This document shows, in pieces, positions 51,411-63,882 of a DNA stretch of 64,000 nucleotides. The stretch is from Candidatus Saccharimonadota bacterium. GTDB lineage: Bacteria > Patescibacteriota > Saccharimonadia > Saccharimonadales > Saccharimonadaceae. The DNA lies in contig CAJPNK010000002.1 in assembly GCA_905372095.1 (NCBI GenBank), positions 62,001 through 126,000 of the forward strand. The letters run 5' to 3'. The notes under the pieces are model-generated. The model did no database searches. It was not told the DNA's origin and saw nothing but the letters and a program-made list of their open reading frames with translations. A program made the position numbers and the translations under genes. Every line of letters starts with the position of its first letter. Position 1 is the stretch's first letter.

Positions 51411-51620
51411 ACATCTAGCACGCAGACTCATTCTAGCTGATTTAGGTGCGCCTGTAAAGAGTTTGTAGACAGACAGTTGCAAAAATTTTACAATTTAGAT
51501 CATACACAATTCGATTCAATTCGTCCGCGAAATATCGGCGCGACATCTGATATTGCCGCGTATGAGTGAGCATGTCGCCATAAGCTTGATAGCACTCTTG
51601 CAAAATAATTCCATTTATGC

Positions 51621-51626
51621 TATAAT
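51621..51626 (+). promoter_or_regulatory. -10 box of the HisRS-like gene (leaderless)
   Basis: TATAAT, eight bases before the first ATG of an ATGATG pair. Confidence 0.6.
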
Positions 51627-51634
51627 AGGGGTAT

Positions 51635-52813
51635 ATGATGGCACCAGCATCCAATGTAACCGCCGATACAGACGTGCACTATCCGAATACCGTGCGCGCT
51701 TGCCAACTCGTCGAGCAATCGTGGCGCAACACGGCAACACTGTACGGCTATGAAGAATATGATATTGACACTGAGTCAAAATTACAGAATCGTCGCCGTT
51801 ACGACATCGTAGCGGGCGCTTTCAGTGTATCGGCATATCCAAGCGCAGCATATTTGTTGCGCTACGAGCATGCCGGCTGCGAGTCGCCGCGAGCTGATGT
51901 CGAAGCAATCGCTATCGCCAAGCGTGGTCTCGACGCTATGGGCATAAAGCGTTCGGCTTATAATTTGCGCATTAATGACTCAGAGATGCTTGATTTGCTA
52001 CTGAGCGAGTACCTTGATCTTGACGCCGTACAAACTAGCCTAATGGCGCGCCTGCTGGCACAGAAGCGAACGCTGGCGCCAGATAAGTTTCGCGACCGCG
52101 CGATTGATATCGTCGGGTTGTCGCACTCTAGCGAAGTTCTGCAAAAATTATCTAAGCTTTTGACCGCCAGGTCGGCCGAAGACCTACCAGAAGTTATCCG
52201 CCATAGTGAATGTTATGTGAATTTAGTAGCATTGTATGAACGGTTAGAGCGGCTGGGAATTGATAATGTTATCCTTGATATTACGCTGGCACATCCAGAA
52301 TACACTGGCGGTATTATTTTCGATTTCACCGAAGCTGATGCTACACATAGTGCCTTACTCTATAAGGGCGGACGCTACGTCAATAACGACTTGCAAAGTT
52401 CGGTCGGCGGCCAATCAGACATGTCGAACATTATCGAGCTGCTGGCGCGCCATACCAGTATGCGCCACCTCGAGAGCGCTACTCAGGCCTATATTGTAAC
52501 CGTAGGCAATGTACTTGACGACGCTGAACGAATCGCCGAAAAGCTGCGCAGCGAGCGCGTTTCGGTCGAGGTTGATTACACTGGCCGGCCGATTGACCGC
52601 CAGGTCAAAGAAGCTATTAAAAAGCGCGTCCGCTACGTGATGACGGTTGATGAGCAGTCTGTCGCCAAGGGCTTGTATAACCTGCAAAATATTCGCGAAA
52701 ACAGCGAACAGCAAGTCAGCTTCGAGCGGGTAGTGACTGCTGTCAGCGATCGCCGTCATCATCAGCAGTACGACGAAGACGACGATGTTTTCGACTTGTC
52801 AGATATCTTGTAG
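51635..52813 (+). CDS. Degenerate histidyl-tRNA synthetase-like protein
   Basis: 392 residues. Overall order matches class II HisRS: an N-terminal catalytic-like domain with LLRYEHAG in the motif 2 place, a middle region, YKGGRYV where HisRS has GGRYD, and a C-terminal anticodon-binding-like domain (AYIVTVGNVLDDAERIAEKLRSERVSVEVDYTGR). The histidine-binding LVRGLDYYTG motif is replaced by LDITLAHPEYTGG and the last class II motif is not recognisable, so aminoacylation seems unlikely. It may be a HisZ-like paralogue, yet no histidine biosynthesis genes are present. The C-terminus is acidic (YDEDDDVFDLSDIL). Translated from the first or second ATG, probably leaderless. Confidence 0.75.
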   Translation: MMAPASNVTADTDVHYPNTVRACQLVEQSWRNTATLYGYEEYDIDTESKLQNRRRYDIVAGAFSVSAYPSAAYLLRYEHAGCESPRADVEAIAIAKRGLDAMGIKRSAYNLRINDSEMLDLLLSEYLDLDAVQTSLMARLLAQKRTLAPDKFRDRAIDIVGLSHSSEVLQKLSKLLTARSAEDLPEVIRHSECYVNLVALYERLERLGIDNVILDITLAHPEYTGGIIFDFTEADATHSALLYKGGRYVNNDLQSSVGGQSDMSNIIELLARHTSMRHLESATQAYIVTVGNVLDDAERIAEKLRSERVSVEVDYTGRPIDRQVKEAIKKRVRYVMTVDEQSVAKGLYNLQNIRENSEQQVSFERVVTAVSDRRHHQQYDEDDDVFDLSDIL

Positions 52814-52847
52814 CTTATCCAAAATAGCTAGTCTGAGCATAATCTGT

Positions 52848-52853
52848 TATAAT
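52848..52853 (+). promoter_or_regulatory. tig -10 box (leaderless)
   Basis: TATAAT, eight bases before the ATG. Confidence 0.6.
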
Positions 52854-52861
52854 ACGTCGTT

Positions 52862-54304
52862 ATGAAGACGACTGTGAAGAAATTATCAGCCACCCGCGTC
52901 CTGGTAACGGTAGCGGCAGGCCAGCCGGAGCTCGAGACAGCAGAACAAGTTGCGCTCAAGCGAATGGCTAAAAATATCAAAGTTAATGGTTTCCGCCAGG
53001 GCCACGTGCCGATTGCGGTAGTCAAAAAGCACGCCGACCCGCACACGCTTAGCCAAGAGACATTAGAGGCGGCAATTAATCGCGCTGTCGCCGAGGCGTT
53101 CCTGAGCAACAAACTGCAAGTACTTGACCGCCCAGAAGTCGAGCTGAAGAAGTTCGTACCTGGCGAGATGCTGGAATTTACGGCCGAGGCTGATATCATG
53201 CCTGAGGTTAAGCTTGGCGATTACAAGAAACTCAAAGCAACCAAAAAGGCAATCAAGGTTGACAAAAAAGACGTCGAAGAAGTAATCGAACGCATTCGTA
53301 AAGGTTTGGCTGAAAAGACCGAAACCGCCGAAGCAGCGCGAGACGGCGACGAGGTGATTATTGATTTCGTTGGCAAGCGCGACGGCGAAGCTTTCCAGGG
53401 CGGCGCCGGCAAAGACTATCCGCTGACTCTCGGTAGCGGCGCTTTTATCCCGGGCTTTGAAGAAGCACTAGTCGGCCTCAAGGCGGGCGATAAAAAGGAC
53501 GTCGCCCTGCAGTTCCCGAAAGATTATCATGCCAAAGACCTGGCGGGCGCCGACGTAGTGTTTGAAACAACTGTCAAGAAGGTTAATAAGGTGGAGCTGC
53601 CCGAGCTGAATGATGAGTTTGCTGCCAAGGCTGGCCCTTATACTTCGATGGACGATTTGCGCCAAGATATCGAAGCCGAAATCACTGCGCAGCAAGAGCG
53701 CCAAGCGTTAGACGAATTGAAAGACGATTTGGTTAAGCAATTAGTGGCAGCCAGCGATGTGGCTGTGCCAGACGTACTGCGCCAAGACCAGATCCGCTCG
53801 CTGGAGCAGGATTTGGTGCAAAATTTACGGTACCGCGGCATGACGCTGGATCAATACTACGAATCGCGCGGATTTGCTAACCGCGACGCCTGGGTCGAAG
53901 CAGAAGCTAATGATACAGCCGAAGCGCGCATCAAAGCCGGATTGGTGCTAGCCGAGCTAAGCAAAGAGCTGGCAATCGAAACGACTGCCGACGAGCTGGC
54001 CGCGCACATCAATGCCTACAAACAGCAATATGCTAACAACGCCGAAATGGCCAAGCGCTTTGACCAGCCAGAAGCTCAGCGCGAAATCGCCAACCGCTTA
54101 ATCACCGAGAAGACCGTTGATAAATTGGTTGAGCTAAATACTCCAGATGCTAAGAAAGCAAAAACTGTGAAAACTGACAAAAGCAAGGCGGATAAGGCTG
54201 CTAAGTCTGGCAAAGATAGCAAAGACGGCAAACCAGCCGCCAAGAAACCAGCTAGCAAGAAATCTAGCGCCAAAGCAAAGAAATCAGAAGCGGCAAGCAA
54301 GTAG
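52862..54304 (+). CDS. tig: Trigger factor
   Basis: 480 residues. The N-terminal ribosome-binding domain has NGFRQGHVPIAVVKKH, the trigger-factor signature near the ribosome-docking loop. An FKBP-type prolyl isomerase domain follows (about 160-240: GDEVIIDFVGKRDGEAFQGG, LGSGAFIPGFEEALVGLKAGDKKDV), then the helical chaperone domain. The last about 45 residues are a Lys/Ala/Ser tail (KTDKSKADKAAKSGKDSKDGKPAAKK) beyond the normal end, like the tail of the PIN/TRAM protein. It folds nascent chains at the ribosome exit. clpP follows downstream, as in many bacteria, but here separated by a small-gene unit on the other strand. Confidence 0.95.
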   Translation: MKTTVKKLSATRVLVTVAAGQPELETAEQVALKRMAKNIKVNGFRQGHVPIAVVKKHADPHTLSQETLEAAINRAVAEAFLSNKLQVLDRPEVELKKFVPGEMLEFTAEADIMPEVKLGDYKKLKATKKAIKVDKKDVEEVIERIRKGLAEKTETAEAARDGDEVIIDFVGKRDGEAFQGGAGKDYPLTLGSGAFIPGFEEALVGLKAGDKKDVALQFPKDYHAKDLAGADVVFETTVKKVNKVELPELNDEFAAKAGPYTSMDDLRQDIEAEITAQQERQALDELKDDLVKQLVAASDVAVPDVLRQDQIRSLEQDLVQNLRYRGMTLDQYYESRGFANRDAWVEAEANDTAEARIKAGLVLAELSKELAIETTADELAAHINAYKQQYANNAEMAKRFDQPEAQREIANRLITEKTVDKLVELNTPDAKKAKTVKTDKSKADKAAKSGKDSKDGKPAAKKPASKKSSAKAKKSEAASK

Positions 54305-54322
54305 CAGATAGCCTGCCAAAAA

Positions 54323-54352
54323 AATACCTCGCTAGCGTAAGCGGGGTATTTT
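54323..54352 (+). terminator. tig terminator
   Basis: AATACCTCGCT, short loop, AGCGGGGTATT (one G-U), then TT. Confidence 0.8.
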
Positions 54353-54386
54353 GACTATGGTGTAAATACTGTCAAAAAAGACTAAC

Positions 54387-54429
54387 AGCCCCGCCCCCGG
54401 CGAGACTGCTAGTCTGCGGAGGCGGGGCT
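54387..54429 (-). terminator. Terminator of the 54.7-kb unit
   Basis: Minus strand AGCCCCGCC pairs with GGGCGGGGCT around an inner AGACT/AGTCT stem, and the run GTTAGTCTTTTTTG follows. It overlaps the stop codon. Confidence 0.8.
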
Positions 54430-54877
54430 ATGCCCCGTTTCCACTTCGTGGCGGCGGGCAGGCCCGCCGCTCCTGGATGGTGTGACCGGCGTCAATCAGG
54501 GAGACGCCGATGAAGAACAACAGGCAACCCCAGAGGGGCGTACCTGCGGCGACCGTTGTTGCGGGGTCGAGACCCCACGACAACACCAGGGCGAGTGCGC
54601 TCGCTCCGATTGTGAAATCTGCCGCCAGTCGCAGACTGGCGGCAGACAGCAGGGTAGCGCTGACCAGGGCCATGGCGGCCCCAGCCAGCGCCCACCAGGG
54701 AGCCTCGACCAGGGCGGTAAAGCCCTGGCCGAGGGGGCTCTCCTCCCCGGCCGCAGAGCCGAGGAGAAGGAAAAATCCTCCCACCGGCCAGATGGCCAGT
54801 GGGAGCAGCGAAACCAGACGCCGCCACAACGGCGGCGTCTCATCGCGGGGATCGGGCGGCGGGATAGGTACGCTCAT
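54428..54877 (-). CDS. Orphan polytopic membrane protein of an insulated unit
   Basis: 149 residues, not recognised. A proline-rich cytoplasmic start (SVPIPPPDPRDETPP) precedes four hydrophobic segments (about residues 22-42, 58-82, 86-104 and 112-130) and an Arg/Pro tail. Codon use is very GC-rich compared with neighbours (GCC, GGG, CTC), which suggests acquisition. AAAGGAGGT is five bases before the ATG. It has a promoter of its own at 54937-54965, back-to-back with the clpP CIRCE region, and a strong terminator overlapping its stop. Confidence 0.65.
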   Translation of the reverse strand: MSVPIPPPDPRDETPPLWRRLVSLLPLAIWPVGGFFLLLGSAAGEESPLGQGFTALVEAPWWALAGAAMALVSATLLSAASLRLAADFTIGASALALVLSWGLDPATTVAAGTPLWGCLLFFIGVSLIDAGHTIQERRACPPPRSGNGA

Positions 54878-54936
54878 AGCGTACCTCCTTTCAAAAACGG
54901 GACGAGACAGCGCGGGATTACGCCGTCCATCTTCTT

Positions 54937-54965
54937 ATTATACTACATTTCGCGTTAAATAGCAA
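54937..54965 (-). promoter_or_regulatory. Promoter of the 54.7-kb unit
   Basis: TTGCTA, 17 bases, TATAAT on the minus strand. The -35 ends five bases from the clpP CIRCE, so HrcA bound there might also affect this gene. Confidence 0.6.
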
Positions 54966-54969
54966 GTTA

Positions 54970-54996
54970 TTAGCACTCTGCCTTGACGAGTGCTAA
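54970..54996 (+). promoter_or_regulatory. CIRCE operator (HrcA site) of clpP
   Basis: Perfect TTAGCACTC, nine bases, GAGTGCTAA, with the same spacer as the clpC copy. Confidence 0.95.
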
Positions 54997-55011
54997 TTAG
55001 TACGCTACAAT
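54983..55011 (+). promoter_or_regulatory. clpP promoter inside CIRCE
   Basis: TTGACG (in the CIRCE spacer), 17 bases, TACAAT. The hexamer ends six bases before the ATG, so the message is probably leaderless. Confidence 0.75.
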
Positions 55012-55017
55012 TAGACC

Positions 55018-55644
55018 ATGAAACCATCGAATTATTTAGTGCCCAACGTGATCGTCCGTACGCGCGACGGCGAGCGCGGTTACGACATTTATTCGCGCTT
55101 GCTCGAGGATCGCATCATTTTCCTAGGCGAGGAAGTCAACGAAGCTACGGCCAACGTCATCGTGGCTCAACTGCTGCACTTAGCCAACGAAGATCCCGAA
55201 AAGGATATCCAGCTTTACATTAACAGCCCGGGCGGCGTGGTGTACGATGGCTTGGCGATTTATGATACTATGCAATATATCAAGCCTGACGTTCAGACGA
55301 TCGGCATTGGGCTGCAGGCTAGCATGGGCGCTTTCTTGCTCAGCAGCGGCGCCAAGGGCAAGCGCTATTTGCTGCCGAATGCCCGGGTGATGATTCACCA
55401 GCCGTCGAGCGGTACTCACGGCAAGGTGACCGACCAAGAAATCAGCCTGCGCGAGGCGATAGAGTTAAAAGAGCGGTTAGCGAAAATCATAGCCAGCAAC
55501 ACTGGCCAGAAACTCGATAAAGTCAAAGCTGACATGGAGCGCGACTACTGGATGAGCGCCGACGAAGCGCTGCAATACGGCGTAGTCGACGAAGTAATCG
55601 GCCACAAAAACAGCAAAAGCAAACCAGCGAAATCTGGAAAATAG
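55018..55644 (+). CDS. clpP: ATP-dependent Clp protease proteolytic subunit
   Basis: 208 residues. The Ser-His-Asp triad can be placed: Ser in [14 protein letters not shown], His in [12 protein letters not shown], and Asp in [11 protein letters not shown]. The start ([29 protein letters not shown]) has the usual N-terminal axial loop residues with little propeptide. It forms the tetradecameric peptidase that works with ClpC. Both genes carry identical CIRCE operators, so they form a small HrcA regulon. A Lys/Ser tail ends the protein. Confidence 0.96.
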   Translation: MKPSNYLVPNVIVRTRDGERGYDIYSRLLEDRIIFLGEEVNEATANVIVAQLLHLANEDPEKDIQLYINSPGGVVYDGLAIYDTMQYIKPDVQTIGIGLQASMGAFLLSSGAKGKRYLLPNARVMIHQPSSGTHGKVTDQEISLREAIELKERLAKIIASNTGQKLDKVKADMERDYWMSADEALQYGVVDEVIGHKNSKSKPAKSGK

Positions 55645-55756
55645 TTCGCCGAGGTGGTAATTAACTGGTTTGACAGCTGCATAATAAACAAAACAGCAAT
55701 TTGATTTTTAGCAAATTTGTGATTTCGAGATAGAGGTCGGGTTTTACGAGATACTG

Positions 55757-55765
55757 TGGTATAAT
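55757..55765 (+). promoter_or_regulatory. Extended -10 promoter of the 56.0-kb small gene
   Basis: TGGTATAAT, giving a leader of about 37 bases. The gap 55645-55756 shows only a weak AATTTG/CAAATT stem. Confidence 0.5.
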
Positions 55766-55808
55766 TTTAGATATTCTAGTTGTTTCGACCTGAGGAGGTG
55801 AAAGAGAG

Positions 55809-56171
55809 ATGATTAGAATCGTCGAGGTTATGATTTTGGCCTCGTTTAGCAGCGGTACTATTGCCGCTGCGCTCGCCCACAGGGCGTTCCTGCAGTCGGA
55901 GAGCCAGGGGATTTATAGCCCCGTCTCGACTAGCGTGTATACTACGCACAGGGTGCGGTACTGCAAGTTGGGCGCAGCCGCGTGGTTTTTTTATGCCACA
56001 GCTGCGGCGCTTGTAGTGCTCAGACTCCTAGTGATTGGTACGATCTGGGTAGCAGTTTTTGCTGCCTTGTTTGCGCTGGCTAGCTGCGCTATGATAGCCT
56101 TTGCTTACGCGATGGCCAAAGCCGCCAAAGTCTGGAATGACTCACAGCGCGACACCCCTCACCTCAAATAA
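55809..56171 (+). CDS. Orphan small membrane protein before rpoB
   Basis: 120 residues, not recognised. Three hydrophobic helices (about residues 3-25, 56-78 and 80-104) with a short basic loop between the first two (VYTTHRVRYCK) and a basic tail. GAGGAGGTG is eight to nine bases before the ATG. It has its own extended -10 promoter and a double-hairpin terminator just before the rpoB promoter, so it is transcriptionally insulated like the other small units although on the plus strand. Confidence 0.65.
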   Translation: MIRIVEVMILASFSSGTIAAALAHRAFLQSESQGIYSPVSTSVYTTHRVRYCKLGAAAWFFYATAAALVVLRLLVIGTIWVAVFAALFALASCAMIAFAYAMAKAAKVWNDSQRDTPHLK

Positions 56172-56194
56172 CGCCTCTTAACGAGGCGCTCCAG

Positions 56195-56246
56195 CTAGGG
56201 GGAGCCATCCCTAGCCGCCCCGCCGGGTAAAACTGGCGGGGATTTT
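56195..56246 (+). terminator. Double terminator of the 56.0-kb unit
   Basis: CTAGGG/CCCTAG hairpin (56195-56214), then CCCCGCC/GGCGGGG (56218-56241) followed by ATTTT. Confidence 0.8.
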
Positions 56247-56268
56247 CCTTGTTTTTATCGCCAAACTC

Positions 56269-56297
56269 TTGACTTAGCGGCTTCACCCGATTATAAT
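56269..56297 (+). promoter_or_regulatory. rpoBC promoter
   Basis: TTGACT, 17 bases, TATAAT. The start near 56304 gives a leader of about 160 bases, unlike the leaderless genes. Confidence 0.8.
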
Positions 56298-56339
56298 TAG
56301 AGCTAATGAAGATTGTGTAATGTGGGTTAGTTGTGTACT

Positions 56340-56361
56340 GCGCCTGTGGCGCGGCGTTTTT
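56340..56361 (+). terminator. Attenuator-like hairpin in the rpoB leader
   Basis: GCGCC, loop TGT, GGCGC, then GGCG and five T, about 35 bases after the transcription start. It could terminate part of the transcripts. Confidence 0.45.
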
Positions 56362-56463
56362 GGTATGCGGTATCTACATTTAGTAAAGCTTCGGCGCCAA
56401 TCGCGAGCGGGAATCATCACCCTAGTGCGGTTTCATCAAACTTAACCATCAAGCAGGAGTACT

Positions 56464-59892
<3,429 letters not shown>

Positions 59893-59893
59893 G

Positions 59894-62800
59894 ATGGCAC
59901 GAGTAGTCTCGACATCTGGTATCGCAGATTTTGACGCGGTGCGCTTGGTGGTTGCCAGCCCGGAAGATATCCTAAAATGGAGCCACGGCGAAGTTACCAA
60001 GCCGGAAACGATTAACTACCGCACCCAAAAGCCAGAGCGCGACGGCTTGTTCTGCGAGCGAATCTTTGGCCCGGTCAAGGATATCAATCCGCATGATTCC
60101 AAGCTCAAGGGCGTACGCTCGCGCGAAGCTGCCGTCGATAAAAACGGCGAGTTGGTCACCAAATCCATTGTCCGCCGCGAGCGCATGGGCCACATTCAAT
60201 TAGCAGCGCCAGTGGCACACATCTGGTTCATGCGCGGCACGCCGAGCGCTATGAGCTTGCTGCTGGGCATCACAGTACGTAATCTCGAGCGGATTGCTTA
60301 CTTTGCTACGTACGTAATTCTGAAGGTTGACGAAGAGAAACGCGACCAATTACTAGCCGATCTCGAAGCCGAGACTGAAGCTGCTCGCGCCGCTATCAAA
60401 ATTCGCTACGAACGCGAAGCTGGCGCTGACGGCGCTGACGTCAAGGCTTTGGCCGAAGAACAGAGTAAAGAGCTTGAAGAGCTAGAAAATCAATTTACCA
60501 CCAAGAAATCGCAGCTGGAAAGCTTGCAAAAGCACGCGCTAATGAGCGAAACTGATTATCGCAACTTGCCGGAAGCTTATGAAGAATTAATCGAGATAGC
60601 CATGGGCGGCACCGCGCTCAAGGCAATGCTCGACGAGATTGACCTCGACAAGCTAATCGCTGATCTGCAACAAGAATCCGAGGACGCCAGGGGCCAGCGC
60701 GAGAAAAAGCTACTAAAAAGACTTAAGGTTCTAGAAGGCATGCAAGCAGCTGGCATCAAGCCGTCGAGCCTGTGCATGACGGTTCTACCGGTGATTCCGC
60801 CAGACCTACGGCCAATGGTATCGCTGGCAGGCGGCCGTTTCGCGACGAGCGACTTAAACGATCTTTATCGCCGCGTCATTAACCGTAACAATCGTCTCAA
60901 GAAGCTGATCGAATTGAATGCGCCAGAAGTAATTCAGCGCAACGAAAAGCGCATGCTGCAAGAAGCTGTCGATAGCTTGATCGATAACTCATCAGCGCGC
61001 GGCGGCCGGGCTGTCAATGCCACTGGCAACCGCCGACGCTTGAAGAGTCTTAGCGACATGCTCAAAGGTAAACAAGGCCGCTTCCGCCAGAACCTGCTCG
61101 GTAAGCGCGTCGATTACTCTGGCCGTTCAGTGATTGTCGTTGGTCCAAAGCTTAAAATCAATCAGTGCGGCTTGCCAAAGCAAATGGCGATCGAGTTGTT
61201 TAAACCATTCGTCATCAGCTGGCTGATTGAGCATGATTACGCGCATAATATCCGCAGCGCTACTCGTCTGATCGAGTCGAGCGAAGCAGTGGTTTGGGAC
61301 GCACTCGACGAGGTCATTAAGGGCAAGTACGTCTTGCTTAACCGCGCACCGAGCCTGCACCGTTTGAGCATCCAAGCTTTCCAGCCGAAATTAGTCGAGG
61401 GTAAGGCGATTCAGCTGCACCCGCTAGTTTGCGCCGGCTTCAATGCCGACTTTGACGGCGACCAGATGGCTGTTCACTTGCCGTTGTCCGATGACGCTCA
61501 GACTGAAGCTCGCGAGCTGATGAGCGCTGTTAACAACTTGCTTAAACCAGCCGATGGCAGTCCAGTGCTTAGTATCAGCCAGGATATCGTGCTCGGTAAC
61601 TACTACCTGACCTACGAAAAGCCGAGCGTCCAGACCGAGCATCGCGCTGTCTTTGCTAATAGCCGCGACGCTGAGTTGGCTTACGATATGGGCCGGCTTC
61701 ACTTGCAAAGCCCGATTCGGGTTCGCGCCAAGGGTGAGATTCACAACACCACGCTGGGTCGCGTCTTCTTTAACGAAATCTTGCCGGACGATTTTCCTTA
61801 CAACAATAACGTCCAGACCAAGAAAGAGCTGAAGAAAGTTCTGGCGCAAATCTTTGACCGTTACGGCGCCGAAGAGACCGCCAAGACGGCCGACCGTATG
61901 AAAGGCTTAGCTTTCCGCTTCGCCACCGTGGCCGCAGTATCGACTGGTAAGGACGACTATGTCCACCTTGATCAAACCGAGGAGATAATCCAGGAAGGCG
62001 ACAAGCATGCCGCGTTGATTGCCGACCAATACGACCAGGGTTTGATTACTGACGACGAGCGTTACAATTTGACGGTAGCAGCTTGGCGCAAGGTTGACAA
62101 TCAAGTTACTAAGTTACTCCAAGACAACTTGCACCACATCGACACTAGTATTTCGATCATGGTTAACTCGGGTGCCCGCGGTGATATTAGCAACGTCAAG
62201 CTAGCTAGCGCCATGATTGGTATCCAGGTCGACGCCGCCAACCGCGAAATCGAGCTGCCAATTCGCTCGTACTACACCCGTGGTTTGTCGAGCTTGGAAT
62301 CGTTCGTCGCTACCCGCGGCTCGCGTAAAGGTTTGATCGATACCGCGCTAAAGACGGCCGACTCGGGTTACCTAACGCGCCGCTTGGTCGATGTCTCGCA
62401 AGATGTCTTCACTGTTGAGGACGAAGAGGGTGACGACGAGGGCTACATGATTTATCGTTCAGAGACTGAAGAAACGATGATCAGCTTCGGTAATCGCTTG
62501 TACGGACGCTATACGCGTGATGCTGTGCCAGGTTATATCGGCGCTAACGAGTTGATTACCCGCGAAATCGCCAACAAAATCGAAGCCGACACTAATATCA
62601 ACGAGATCAAGATTCAGTCGATTCTCTCGACCAACAATCTCGAGGGTATTCCGCGCCGCAGCTACGGTATTGACATGGCAACCAACGAGCTAGTTGGCGC
62701 AGCTCAACCAGTTGGCGTTATCGCTGCTCAGTCAGTCGGCGAGCCAGGTACTCAGCTGACACTCCGTACCTTCCACAACTCTGGTGTGGCCGGTAGCGAC

Positions 62801-63763
62801 ATCACCCAGGGTCTGCCGCGCGTCGAGGAGCTCTTCGAAGCGCGCAATCCGAAGGGCCAAGCTTACATCACTGAGGTGGCTGGTACTGTCGATGTCTGGG
62901 AAGACGGCAAGAAGTATATCGTCCAGGTCACGCCAGAGGCTGGCCGCGTTGAGCGCTTGCCGCTCGAAGGCCGCAAACCGCTATTGCAAGACGGCTCTAG
63001 CGTCAAGGCTGGCGATATCCTCGCCGAAGGTCTCGATAACAGCCGTTCGCTAGTGGCACCATTCGACGGCGTTGTCGAAGCCGCCGAAGACACTATCGTC
63101 ATTGCCGCTAATGCTGCCGCACCAGTCCGCTACGAGATTCCAGGTACTGCGCAGCTAGTGGTATCGGCTAATGACCACGTTGAGGCAGGCGACCGCTTGA
63201 CAATCGGCTCGCTCAACTTGCACGACCTGATGCGCTTGAAGGGCACCGAGGCAACTCAACGCTATATCATTAACGAAGTGTTGCGCATCTACGCTGCACA
63301 AGGCCAAGATGTAGCCGACAAGCACCTCGAGATCATTGTTCGCCAGATGTTTAGCCGCGTCCAGATCGAAGACCCAGGTGACAGCGACTTTGTCATGGGC
63401 GATATCGTTTCGAAAGCGCGCGTCGTTGCCGAGAATAAGGCTTTGGTCGCTAATGGCAAAGAGCCAGCGCAATACGCGCAAATGCTCTTGGGTATCACCA
63501 AGGTAAGTATCTGGAGCGATTCGTGGCTGAGCGCCGCTTCCTTCCAGGACACCACCCGCGTGTTAATCAGTGCTGCCACCAGCGGCCGCGCCGACCACTT
63601 GCACGGCCTGAAGGAAAACGTCATCATTGGCCGCAAGATTCCGGTGGGTACTGGCGTCCGTTCGCTCGACACTGGCGAGGACGATTCGCCAGCCGACGAG
63701 TACGCTGAAAGCGTTGACGAGGAGACCGACGACATCACGCCAGATGTCGATGCTGAGTCGTAG
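59894..63763 (+). CDS. rpoC: DNA-directed RNA polymerase subunit beta', both zinc sites lost
   Basis: 1289 residues from the ATG at 59894, after GAGGAGG. The catalytic [15 protein letters not shown] (about residue 516) with three Mg2+ aspartates is intact, as are [21 protein letters not shown] and [20 protein letters not shown]. The N-terminal zinc-binding domain, normally with four cysteines between IFGPxKD and VRRERMGH, reads [39 protein letters not shown]: no cysteine. The second zinc site (usually a CxxxxxxCxxCYG cluster) reads [17 protein letters not shown], also without cysteine. The rest is normal, with an extra coiled segment near 150-210. Acidic C-terminus. Confidence 0.97.
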   Translation: MARVVSTSGIADFDAVRLVVASPEDILKWSHGEVTKPETINYRTQKPERDGLFCERIFGPVKDINPHDSKLKGVRSREAAVDKNGELVTKSIVRRERMGHIQLAAPVAHIWFMRGTPSAMSLLLGITVRNLERIAYFATYVILKVDEEKRDQLLADLEAETEAARAAIKIRYEREAGADGADVKALAEEQSKELEELENQFTTKKSQLESLQKHALMSETDYRNLPEAYEELIEIAMGGTALKAMLDEIDLDKLIADLQQESEDARGQREKKLLKRLKVLEGMQAAGIKPSSLCMTVLPVIPPDLRPMVSLAGGRFATSDLNDLYRRVINRNNRLKKLIELNAPEVIQRNEKRMLQEAVDSLIDNSSARGGRAVNATGNRRRLKSLSDMLKGKQGRFRQNLLGKRVDYSGRSVIVVGPKLKINQCGLPKQMAIELFKPFVISWLIEHDYAHNIRSATRLIESSEAVVWDALDEVIKGKYVLLNRAPSLHRLSIQAFQPKLVEGKAIQLHPLVCAGFNADFDGDQMAVHLPLSDDAQTEARELMSAVNNLLKPADGSPVLSISQDIVLGNYYLTYEKPSVQTEHRAVFANSRDAELAYDMGRLHLQSPIRVRAKGEIHNTTLGRVFFNEILPDDFPYNNNVQTKKELKKVLAQIFDRYGAEETAKTADRMKGLAFRFATVAAVSTGKDDYVHLDQTEEIIQEGDKHAALIADQYDQGLITDDERYNLTVAAWRKVDNQVTKLLQDNLHHIDTSISIMVNSGARGDISNVKLASAMIGIQVDAANREIELPIRSYYTRGLSSLESFVATRGSRKGLIDTALKTADSGYLTRRLVDVSQDVFTVEDEEGDDEGYMIYRSETEETMISFGNRLYGRYTRDAVPGYIGANELITREIANKIEADTNINEIKIQSILSTNNLEGIPRRSYGIDMATNELVGAAQPVGVIAAQSVGEPGTQLTLRTFHNSGVAGSDITQGLPRVEELFEARNPKGQAYITEVAGTVDVWEDGKKYIVQVTPEAGRVERLPLEGRKPLLQDGSSVKAGDILAEGLDNSRSLVAPFDGVVEAAEDTIVIAANAAAPVRYEIPGTAQLVVSANDHVEAGDRLTIGSLNLHDLMRLKGTEATQRYIINEVLRIYAAQGQDVADKHLEIIVRQMFSRVQIEDPGDSDFVMGDIVSKARVVAENKALVANGKEPAQYAQMLLGITKVSIWSDSWLSAASFQDTTRVLISAATSGRADHLHGLKENVIIGRKIPVGTGVRSLDTGEDDSPADEYAESVDEETDDITPDVDAES

Positions 63764-63780
63764 GCAAAAACGCCTAAGTT

Positions 63781-63825
63781 AAAATAATTACCGCTCATAT
63801 AGACGAGCGGTAATTATTTTTGCAG
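63781..63825 (+). terminator. rpoBC terminator
   Basis: AAAATAATTACCGCTC, loop of eight, GAGCGGTAATTATTTT, then T. Very strong. Confidence 0.9.
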
Positions 63826-63882
63826 CTAATTTTTTGACACGCTGTATCTTTGCATATTCCAACAGCCAGAATAAGGCGAGAT

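Noticed and set aside
51442..51654. Minus-strand frame of 70 codons upstream of the HisRS-like gene
   Set aside because: Its start lies over the HisRS-like start and promoter, no -10 or ribosome site precedes it, and codon use is unlike the genome.
54482..54958. Plus-strand frames opposite the 54.7-kb gene
   Set aside because: High GC gives long open frames on both strands; only the minus-strand frame has promoter, AGGAGG and hydrophobic helices.
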